Below, piece after piece: positions 51,201 through 63,200 of a stretch of DNA of 64,000 nucleotides. Source of the DNA: Branchiostoma lanceolatum (lineage: Eukaryota; Chordata; Leptocardii; Amphioxiformes; Branchiostomatidae); contig NC_089723.1 of assembly GCF_035083965.1 (NCBI RefSeq), positions 2,728,001-2,792,000 of the forward strand, given 5' to 3'. A program made the translations under genes and the position numbers. Below the pieces are notes generated by a model. It ran no database searches. It worked only from the letters and a program-made list of their open reading frames with translations, and had not been told where the DNA came from. How positions within the stretch are numbered: the stretch's first letter is position 1; each line of letters begins with the position of its first letter.

Positions 51201-54200
51201 AACAGGTCACGACGTGTGGCGTCCTATTTGCCAGAAAGGGGGAAAACAAGGTGGGTTTAACTTAACATGCCCCGGAGGGTATTGCATCAGAACGCGCGAA
51301 ATTTAGCCGACTGGGGTAAAAATAATCACATCAAAACAGCCAAAGTGACATATTAAGTGACAAGAGACTACATCCAGAAAATAAACGTTTATCGACTGCG
51401 CTTAATGTGATGTTTCTCTTTATTTTCCAGGTAACACGACAACCATGATGTTGCCCGTAAGTACAAGCTCCTTTGTCTGTAAGAACCTTACATTTTTATG
51501 GAAGGGATATTGGCGTTTTCTTTTTACACAAACAGTAAGTCTCACCTGCTGACGTTTCGGTGTCTTTTTGGACACCTTCCTCAGAGCTTCTGACTGCTTC
51601 TTACCGCTATAAGTACTGCAGCCGAAGGAAGGAAGGCAACACGAGTGATGAACCGGGACGAGGGGGATACAAACTTAGCCACGTTTGGGATTGTGTTCTC
51701 GCCGCAAAAGCGCCACCTACTTCGGTTACTTATAGCGGCGAGAAGCAGTACTCCAGTCAGAAGCTCTGAGGACGATGTCTGACACACTGAAACGTTAGCA
51801 GGTGAGATTTGCTGGATGTGGAAAAAGAAATCTCCAATATCTTATTTTGTACCAACCTGATGAAATTATTTTCGGAACTTTTAGGGAAAGTTTACGTCAT
51901 TGTCAACTCAACTTTTTTACATCTAAATTACTCAGCACATTGTGCGGTTCATTTGTGGACGAAATGTTCAATATAGTAATTTGCATCAGTAGTAACTTAG
52001 TAGATAATTAGAAAGGTAACACTTTCAATCAAATACATAATGTCTACCTTGACATGGTCTTGCATTGATATACACACAACACAACAGTTCAGCGCGTCCT
52101 GATTTCCCCTTGTCTTGTTTGCATCGACTTCAAAACAAGCTATTTCCGTTGGTGTCAGGTCAAGGACGCAGCTTGTAAACATCATCCTTATTCTGCTGTA
52201 AACACCATGTCATCCCCAAGTGTCGTCACTGACACAAACGGGTTTATTTTGGCTATTGGTGTCACTCGAGGAAAACAAAACAGTCAGAATCGCGTTGGTG
52301 TTGTTCATCGAAGAAAGCGAAGGATTACTGCTGTTTTCTTTTTGTATCTCTTATTCTTTCAAAGCTGTAAACATCGCGCAATCTCTGTATGTTACTTAAG
52401 TGTTCCTGCCAGCTCTATGTAGGGCATGGGAACAAGAGCAGCTTTTTTTTGGAAGCTTGGTACTTTGTTGACAGTACTGCTGACCTCCTGTTGATGCAAG
52501 ACCATCATTGATGCTCGTCCAGAAGGCAGCTTTGCATTATTCAAAATCTTCGTCCACATTTTTTGTTTATCTATTTATTTATTGGTTCATCATGTACATG
52601 CCAGGGTTGCCCAACTAGCCGGAGCCTATTACTAAGGGCGAGTCCATGTGCGGCCATAGGGCTGTAGGTTTTGAACCACATTCTAATATTTCTTGCATGA
52701 AATATTGTGTCTGCGTTTAGGTCCAAAAACATGAAATGGTTGGGGTGCAGTTTCGCATCAGGAAAACCAGGGAGATGCTACCATTCATAGTAAAGATATA
52801 TCTTGATGTTTTTCATCCATACCTTGTACTCAGGTCGGTCCTGTGACGCTACACCGACACAGACGGTGGGACTACAAGCTGCGTGTGACAGGTAGAACCA
52901 GGAAGATTCTAAAGTTCTCAGCAAAGATATGTCTTGATGCTTTTCATCCCTAAGTTATCCTCAGGTCGGGTTCTGTGGCGCTACACCGGCACAGACGGTG
53001 GGACTACAAGCTACGAGTGACGGATAGAGCCAGGAAGATGCTACAGTTGATATGAAATATTTCCGTTCATATAGCAAAGATATATCCTCATGTTTCCTAT
53101 CTTTACGTCATCCCCAGGTCGGTCCTGTGGCGCTACACCGGCACAGACGGTGAGACCACAAGCTGTGGGTGACAGGTAGAACCAGGAAGATTCTAAAGTT
53201 CTCAGCAAAGATATGTCTTGATGTTTTTCATCCCTACCTTGTGCTCAGGTCGGTCCTGTGGCGCTACACCGGCACAGACGGTGAGACCACAAGCTGTGGG
53301 TGACAGGTAGAACCAGGAAGATTCTAAAGTTCTCAGCAAAGATATGTCTTGATGTTTTTCATCCCTACCTTGTGCTCAGGTCGGTCCTGTGGTACTACAC
53401 CGACACAGACGATGGGACTACAAGCTGCGGGTGACGGGCTGGACCGGGAAGGTGCAGCTCTTCGGGGAGACGCAGAGAGTCGACGTGCTGGACAAGAGCT
53501 TCTCGGCCTTCCTGGAGCTGAACAAGCAGGTGTACCAGCCTGGGGAGGAAGGTCAGTATCTATACCTATATCTATATAACCGGTATAACCTAGCCTCTAC
53601 CACCGAATGGTTGCTAGTATTACCACCATTCGGCGTACCACGCCAGCTTCACAGGCACGCGGCGCTGTAGAAGCTGGTCATATTACACTGAACGACTTGG
53701 CACATTAAGCCTTTGCACATCTAGCTGTAAGCGTCCTTTAAAGGTACATGTGTGTAGTGAAGATGTTCCGACAGTACTTGGTGGCAACGAGTTCTACTCT
53801 ACGATTAGTTCTAGAGAAAACCGATTTTTTTAACACATCAAGTCTGGGTAAATAACTCTGGTAATTAAGGCATGGCTTTACAGGCTAGCGCAGTTCTTCC
53901 CCTTTCTTGCTTCGTTATCATTATCATTGTCCCGTTTTGGTTCTTCATTGTCGTTTCTACTTACTAACCCATCCTCCTTTTTTCTCCACAGTTTACATCC
54001 GAGCGATCTTTGTGGACAGGAACCTGAAGCCGGTCGAGCTGGAGCGGGTATGAATATCAAGTTCACTTTCAGAACAGTTTTGCATTTTTACATATTTTTT
54101 TACATATTTTATAAATGTCAATAATAATTTGCTGACGTGACATTTTTTTCTCACATTTCCTCCTTTAGGTAAACATCGTTGTGTCGGTAAGTAGGCTTTC

Positions 54201-57200
54201 ACACATTCCCTTGTTTCCTGTTGGTACAGTCACATGTTTTTAGAAAAGGTTAAAAATCCATTTTACATTATTAATTTTTAGTCATCTTTGTGTTCATAAT
54301 GCCAACTGTACATGTCTTGCTAGGATTTTGATTAGTTTTCTTTTCCTAACAGAAACATAAAAGATGAAATCTCTAACAGCTTCTTTTTCCTTACCTAGGA
54401 TATTCACGGGTTTGAGGCAATTTCGTGGAACAGTCTTCGGTCCCCCGATGGTATCAGAACTTAACTACTTCATATAATGACAGCATACTGATTGTTGGGT
54501 GTCTCCGATTATGGAAACTTTGACCTTATTATATTATAATTACACATGCGCACTGTCCTTAGCCTGGTATCAAAACCTATTATAGCTCCCGAGTCTCCCC
54601 TATTTGCGGTGAGGAGACTCGGGTTTGGATATCAGTCTACACTGCCTCTTCTAGGCACAATTTTCTTGTCACCAGGTCTAACGAATTCCAACAGATAAAA
54701 TCCAAATACTCTTGGTACTCCTTTGTTGGTGAACTTATAGCCTATGTCAACAACCTGAGAACACTTAATTGATAATAAACCTTTTGTCTGGTCTTTTGGT
54801 AAGACATTGTTATTCTTAATAGTTGAGACTAGTGCGCTAGAGGTAGCTACACAAACAGATGGTTTTCTTCTTTCCTAAAGGTTTGATCACGAGGTCTCTG
54901 AGGCTCGCCAAAGCCGTTCTTGAAGGGGAGTGGACGGTTACTGTATTTGTGGATGTAAGTAACCTGTTCCAAAATGCTGCTAGCGTGCTGTTACCGCGTC
55001 ACTGTCTTGTGTTGGCTACATATTTGTATGTCTACTGCAATAGTCCTACATACTCCTGGACTCAGGTCAACTTAAATGACTCATGAGGATGTTTGTACTC
55101 CTATTGAGAAGCCAATTTTTAATTTGGTAAATGTTTCATTCTATTTCATCAACAGGAGGAGCAGATTCAAGAGGCAACCTTTTATGTTCTCACACTTGGT
55201 ACGTACATCCTAGTGCATTAACTCTATATCCTTGCTTTGTATCCTGATTTTTTATAACTTTGCAAGGGCTCCATTGGAGATCAGTTACTCAGTTAACTGA
55301 AGGGACCACCCTGAAGATTGATAATAAAGTAATATACCTTTGACCATGCTATTCTCTGCGTCGTTTATTTCGTAACGTGGTATGTAGGTTAAGAACAAGG
55401 CTTGATAATTTGCTGAAAAAAATGCTACATGTAGATGTGGTCTGACGGGTTTTGTTTTTCTCAGAGAGACCAAAGTTCCATGTGAAGATCAGCATGAAGA
55501 CGGGCTCGTACCTCACATCGTCCGACTCCTCCGTGAAGGGAACTGTCTCTGCTGAGTGAGTATAAGTTATCTTTCTTCAGTGATTTTTCTTTAAGAAAAA
55601 ACATAAAACCGGACTTGGGAGGAATACGAACAATTAGCTCATCAAGAAACAGCTCCAGATCTAAAGATGGCGGCTGCTAGTACTGAAGAAAATATCATCT
55701 TATGGTTAATGATATAATTTGGTTTGTATTGGTGGAAAGTTAATCTTTTCATGATAATGACGTCACTCTGATGTTACAGATACCGCGATGGCCGCCCTGT
55801 CATAGGTCAAGTGGACCTGTACATGACCATATTTGGTATAGGAGAGCACAGTTTTACAAGTCAGGTTAGTGTTCACATGCAAATCGTTTGAAAGATTACA
55901 CATTATCTTAACTTATTCATTTTATATTATAATATTATTCATAAGTTTGCATGCGTTTCTTAAACAACACATAATGGCATTTTTCTTCTTCATTTTCGAT
56001 CTGCCGGCCCTTTAGATCGAGGGAAAACAAGACTTCGACATTCCCCTGTCCGCCGTTGGGCTAAAATGGCTGCCGCGGAAGGCGACGCTGTTGCTAGGCG
56101 CCCGGGTCACGGAGGACGTGACGTCACGCAGCGAGAACAGCAGTTACGTCATCATCCCGCTGTCACGTGTCCCGCTGAAGCTGGCGTTTCTCCCGACTAG
56201 TAATAAATACTTCAAGCCGGGACTGCCTGTGTACGGACAGGTGGGTGCATTTCATACAAGTGGCTTCGGATTTGAAATTTTGAAAGATATGTATCATAAC
56301 AAATAACAAATCGGCGTATCAACATAATCTCCATTTACAACTTAAATTATACAGAATAGTGACACAACTGCCTTCACGATGGCTCTAATAAACACAATCT
56401 AAATGTATTAATGTATCGAGTGGCTTGGGACGACGTTATTAAAACTCAAATATCTTCGTGTAATATGTTATGACAAAAATGACTTATCGAAGGCGATAAC
56501 TTTATCGATTACTTAACCTTTAATCTATGTGTTGTACATTATTGATATTAATTTGAATATGATGCGATTTATTATTATGCGATTTACGCTCAAACATTTT
56601 CTGGGATGAAATAAAAATAACTTGCTTCATCATTACACTATGATTACTTTAAAAGTTAATCTAGGAAACTAGTATATTACCATTCACGGTATTGTGCATA
56701 TGTCGTCGTCATGGAAACCTATGTTTACCCTACAGATCGCCGTGGTGACGCCAGACGGAAGTCCCGCCGAACTGACTCGTGTCGTCATTTCCGCTTTCGC
56801 TGACGGTGACCGCATCGCCTCAATCACCCGGAAGTCGTCACACGGCGTCATTTCCTACGCGTTCGACGTCCCCTTTGGAGTCGAGGAGCTGCACATAGAG
56901 GTGAGGAAAATAACATGGGAATATACTCACGAACATCGTATAGATGACGACACAAATGAAGAGGGGTAGCGGGAGAGGCAGAGGAAGAGGGAAAGAAAGA
57001 GCTTAGAGAATGTGTGACGCTGAAGAAGAGTGATGGATGTCACTCGAAACGTTCGGAATTAAATCTCCGAATCTTATCCAGTTGTAGAGTTTGAATTGTC
57101 CTTTTATAGTATAGAGAATGATTCGGAATAAAAGCAAAAATATATAGAGGTAAAAGGCCATGTTAGCATGCCGAGGTGCTGGGAAACTAAAATCAACTGT

Positions 57201-60200
57201 TTAGAATATTTTTTTTAAATTTTCAATGATAACTCCGAACACATATTTAACACACCAAAAATGGCGGATGATGCATTACGTCATAATCACGTGACTACAA
57301 ACACTAAGATGTGTTAATTTGTACCTGCTAACCCCCCAGGCCACCGCCCCTAACTCGGCCCGTCCGTCCAAGTACGGGTTTGCCTTCACGGATGACGAGC
57401 GCACGGTCTACATGAAGCTGTGGCACTGGAACTCTCCCAGCGCATGCGCGATCAGGATAGTCCCACCCGATGCTAAGCCTCGCGTGGATAGGGAGGCCGG
57501 AATAGAGGTCCTGAGCTCGCACAGACTGGGGTCTCTGTTTATGGAGGTAGATTCAACTTTTCCTTTCTTTATTTCAATTCACCACAAAACAAGGCTCATT
57601 GAGAGCCCTTCAAAGGTTTGGATTTACACTAACTGGATTGTGACGACAGATGTTTGTTCACCTTTGACTTGAAAAGTTTGAAGTTATATCCATCATAGAA
57701 TAATAACGAGGAAGATTTTTTTGTAAAGATATGCTTTTAGTAAAGAAACTTTGTTACATAATAATTTCTTTATAGACCATTTCACCAATAAAAAGTTGGT
57801 GCCAAGAAATAAGATTTGTTCAATATCTATACATGCATACTTTACATAGGCGTCGCCGAATTGTAAGACTCGGCGATATCTAAACTTTTGCTAGGAAACG
57901 TGCTAGAAACACCAGAAATAGCGAAAGTACAGGTAGATGTCAAGTTTTTTTGACGCTACATTATCATTGAAAAAAAAAAACGTACTAGGTTAGTAGCATT
58001 TCCAGTGGCGGTAGTGAGCGTCAATTTTTCATTATGGAATCTTGACTTACAATTGTATTTTTCATGGATACAATATTAGTCATTTCGTATGAAATGTTTC
58101 AGATAATATCACGGGGTCAAACGATACAGTCAACCAAAGCACCACTTAGATACCTGGAACAACGTGGGAACAACACGCATGCGCACCTGCTAACGTTGAA
58201 CGTGACCCAGGCGATGGTTCCTGCCAGCTGGTTGGTTGTTTATCACGTGCTCGATGACGGAGAGGTCGTGTCGGACGCTTTGATGTTGTATACTGAGGAG
58301 GTGTTCCACAACAAGGTATCTTATCGACTGTTTGTTGCTATTTTTGAAACAGTTGAAACAGTTTCAAGTGTCCAGAAGTGGTCTGTTGTATAAGCAACAC
58401 CTTCTGACATTAGACCATGTAAACATACAAGAGGTCATTTCCCCGGTCAAGGTCAAACTCATGAGATGTAAGTAGTCCAAAAGAGGTAACAAGCTTTAAG
58501 ACTACGCAAATCTATAAATCAAGAACGTCTTCCTTTATAACATATATCACACATATACAATTAGACGTAGTGAAAACTAAAGTAACTGAGGTTTTACTAA
58601 CAAGTCTTAAGGAAAGTCGGATGAAAATAGAATACGGTTGTCAATGAAAAGATAGGCTTACACAGTGATGTTGGAAATTTGCTATAATTTTAAGTTTGTT
58701 TTCTCTGTCCCAGGTCCACATCCATGTCTCTGTCCACCCGTGCCCTTTGACGTCCTTCCAGCTCATGTTGACTGGTCGGAGGTCTCTCTCGTTGAGACTT
58801 TGCTAGAATGTTAATTTCCCTTCCCCAGGTCCATTTTCGTATCTCAGCCTCGTTGTATACGACCTTCCAGCTCATGTTGACTGATTGGAGGTCAATTTCG
58901 ATTGTTAAAACTTTGCTAGAATGTTGATTCCCCTTCCCCAGGTCCATGTGCAGATCTTTACCAACCCGTGCCTCTTTGCGTCCTTCCAGCTTATGTTGAC
59001 TGCTCTAATGCCCATCTCGATTATCTCGATGTTGAAATTTTGCTAGAATCTTAATTTCCCCTCCCCCTGGTCCATGTGCAGATATCTGCCCTCCCCAGGC
59101 CTCTTTGGGTCCTTCCAGCTCATGTTGCCTGGTCGGAGGTCTCTCTCGATTGTCTCTATGTTGAAACCTTGCTTAAATCTTTGTTTTCCCAGGTCCACGT
59201 GCAGATCTCTGCCGACCCCGTGCCGGGCCAGGAGGCGGGGATTATTGTGGAGGCGGAACCGGGTTCGGTGGTGGGGATGACGGTGTCGGAGACCCCCCAC
59301 GGAGCCCCCAAACGCACCGTGCTGAACAGCGGGAACACTCTCTCTCCTGATATGGTATTACTGCAGATACTAACGCCGCTAGACCAAAGTTTAACGGTTG
59401 TTTTCTAAATTTGAGGGCAGCATATAAAATGTTATAAAAAGCTTCCTTTGTTCAATATTTACCATTGTAAAATCATAATGTGTATCAACCCTACAGTATC
59501 GGCATCGCCTTTTATGAACATGTTAACAGAAGTTGAAATTGAAATAACATTCTGGTAAACTTAAGCTTGAATTTCAACAGTCATCTATAACTTTCGAGAG
59601 CGAAATGTTAGAAACCATCCAATTCTACTTGTTCATGACTCGACGTATATTCAAGCTCCACAATGCCTTTGAAAATGTACTTCCCTTGATAAAAATATCA
59701 AGTGGATGAAATGCTTTATTTTCATACGTTCATAAAAGCACAATGATTAAGAAAACATGCAAAAATACATCGATTATAGGGTTTTGTCGAAATGCCGTTG
59801 ATTAATTGAATTTTTGAAGACGCATTTTCTGCCTTCGAAGGTTTTTGAAGAGATGATGTCGTACGGCTCACTACCGACCGCGGACACGTGGACAGCCGGG
59901 CCCTACGATCCCAGCATCCTCTACAGCGCCTTCCGCGCGAAAAGGATGACGGGAATGGACCCGAAGCTGATGTCGTTCATCCCCGTGTTCGAACTCACCG
60001 ACATGGACATCGACGCCAGCACCGCTTTCCAGGTTAGTGATTCTCAATCTAGCTTTCTGTGGTCTAGTGGTTAGCACTCTACCTTCTGGATCGTTCGGGG
60101 GGGGGGGGGTCTTATCCCGGCTACACCGTAGTTCTTCTAGGTTGCTGTCAAATCTTTAGAGTGGACTTTCCAGCCCTCCCTTATCGTGTGCAAGTAGATC

Positions 60201-63200
60201 CACACTTTGAATATATTCCTCATATAGAAGTATATCACGGTGTGTGGTGGGTAAAACGACACTGTTACGTAGTACGTACAAGTTGCCTCTTTTGCGAATG
60301 ATTGAAAAAGGTAAAGCAAGAAAGGAAGGAAGGAAGGAAGGGAGGGAGGGAGGGAGGGAGGGAGGGAGGGAGGGAGGGAGGGAGGGAGGGAGGGAGGGAG
60401 GGAGGGAGGGAGGGAGGGAGGGAGGGAGGGAGGGAGGGAGGGAGGGAGGGAGGAAGGAAGGAAGGAAGGAAGGAAGGAAGGAAGGAAGTTCTATAGGCCA
60501 CTTGTATCAAATTGCAAGCACTTGATTTACCACAGTTCCATGGGTGGTCCGGCGGCACCGCTTTGGTTCGTGTCAAACCCGCCACTGTTTGACTTCTTAT
60601 AACGCCTCCCGTCCTGACATGGGAGGGAGGGAGGGAGGGAGGGAGGGAGGGAGGGAGGGAGGGAGGGAGGGAGGGAGGGAGGGAGGGAGGGAGGGAGGGA
60701 GGGAGGGAGGGAGGGAGGGAGGGAGGGAGGGAGGGAGGGAGGAAGGAAGGAAGGAAGGAAGGAAGGAAGGAAGGAAGGAAGGAAGTTCTATAGGCCACTT
60801 GTATCAAATTGCAAGCACTTGATTTACCACAGTTCCATGGGTGGTCCGGCGGCACCGCTTTGGTTCGTGTCAAACCCGCCACTGTTTGACTTCTTATAAC
60901 GCCTCCCGTCCTGACATGGTAAACAAAATAGCGCTGCTACCGCGGACCATCGGCCTCTTATCGAGACTTCTCCGCATGTTGACTTTCTGTCAGAGAAGAA
61001 AGCGAGCCCGCCGTCTTAGTCAGCTCCTTATTGTAAAGTGCGTCCCCTCATGATCTCCGCTGTGTGTTGATTACAGGACTCCGGCCTGGCTGTGTTCACG
61101 GATCTCCGCATTCATCACTTCAGGAAGTTCGGCATGGCTAAGGACAAAGGTGAGGAAGACGTCTTTGTTGCTCTTGCAATTGCTGAATGGTGCAGTAATA
61201 AAGATATATACAATGCTAATGAGAAAAATGTCCATCTCAACACACCTAAATAATAAAGGAGTTTTTTATGAAAAAAAAGTAAGAAGAATGTTGTCATGCA
61301 CGAGAATATTACAACTCGGACTTACATTTTTTTTCAAAAGGTAGCGAATGTTCTCACAGCATCTCGTAATGAAAAAATGCTCCTATAAAAATTGGTGCCC
61401 GTGAAACTTAGGTGATATTTGACCCTTGAGTCACAGTTTGGGTCTCCAAGGGATATTATCAACGGCATCAAGCGCGTTTGGCCTTGTCAAGTGTCACAAG
61501 CCATCTCATCGACTTAGTAACACAAATATATCACACTTCGTAACTTTGTACAACGGAATCTCAGTCACCATATTATATGTTATCAAATAAGATCAATTTG
61601 TATTTGTTTAAAACAGGCAAGCAGATGCCGCTGAGGAAGATCCAGGAGGCGAACTTCGAGGCGCTTCAGAACGAGCACTTCATGCCGCGGGATAAGGACT
61701 TCCTCATGGCCGAGGCGCGCGCCCTGCAGTCCTTCAGGCATCGGACAGGGTGCGTTGTTAGAGACGGATGGACGGAGACGCCTACACTGGATAGCACGGG
61801 GATATTTTCCTCCATGCAAACGTTAAGGTGTGATGAACTGTACCTCGTATGTCGGTTGCCTAGGTTATTTGGAACGGCAGTTTCAAAGTTAATACAATAT
61901 TTTTAACGAACTCGCTCAGTGCAAGGCCGTAGGGAGCCACTCATCGAAGCACTGAACTAATTCTTACTGTAGCAGCATCTCTTCACCCTAGGTCAGAAAC
62001 ATCAATGCTCGAGACAAGCATGGCTTCACTGACCCGATCAAATCACTATGATGCTCCTTTGGCAATTGAGACATATTTCTTCTGATATCTTCCTACCCTT
62101 TTTTAAGGTATTTTTCGTAAGTAAAATGGCAGAGTCTGTTGGCGTCGCACCAAGTTGATATAACATGTAAAAATCGGGGTATATTCTTCTTGTAAACATG
62201 GCATGGGTAAAATCTAGAATCTATGCATCCCAAACGGTGTATGTAGCAAGTTAAATCCAAGAGACAGAGAAGTGAAAAAGACAGACTAAGCATTTTAAGC
62301 AAAATGGTGATGATGATAATTTTGAACTTGCCAAATGGTCAAACTGTCACATAGAAGCAACTTAACTAACTGTCACTATACGATTTTGAATCTTTTTTTC
62401 TGATTTCAGAGTTGAGTGTACGGGGGAGGGTATATTCAAGACGACCATCCCGGACAAGGCCGGGCGGTGGACCATCCACGCCGTCGCCCTGCACCCGGAA
62501 ATGGGACTCGGCATCGCTGACCCCGTGGAGTTCATGACCCGGAAGAACTTCTCCATCGACCTGGACGCACCAATCAGCGCGACCGGTGGTGAAGAGGTCG
62601 TGGTAACGGCAAGTGTGTGCAACCATGCGGACGACCCAATGACGGTATGTGTGCAATAACCATTTGCTACACTTATCAGAAGACATTCTCCAAGTGTTAC
62701 TGTTGTTGCTTCACATTATTAACGTCCAGGTACCGTTGTGAATATTGTAAAGGGCCCAGGTACTACGATGTACTGTGCCCATTTTGTATTGTCACCTATT
62801 GTCCTCAATCAATTATCTGGTATATGTAAGAGTTAATGACCAGCCCCGAGGTGTATATGGTGTCATAACGCCTGGTCATTTGCTATAACCACCGAATAAA
62901 ATCACCGAGCGAGCAACGCTTTTATGGTATTATGGTGTCAATAACCGATATGGAATTGAGGCTTATGATTGGTCAACGTCATCTGGCTATATGATAATAT
63001 ATCATAAAGATAGTCATAGCTTAAAACATGTTTAGTCCCTGGTTATTACATGTAGGTGCTGTAATTCAGCTGTCGTTATCAATGTTCCTTGTTTTTGGTT
63101 ATCCCAGGTGATGGTGAGTCTAGCAGAGCCCGAATCCCTGACGTTTCTCTCCCCGGACCTGTTCAAGTCCTACCCGCTGGACCTCCCGCCGCACGGGAAG

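Noticed and set aside
58690-59300. Minus-strand frames in the exon 16 duplication array
   Set aside because: Antisense shadows of the tandem repeat; the plus-strand exon at 59193 explains the coding signal.
60265-60882. 205-aa minus-strand frame of LPPSLPPS repeats and matching EGGREGGR frames on plus
   Set aside because: Translation of the GGGA microsatellite only.
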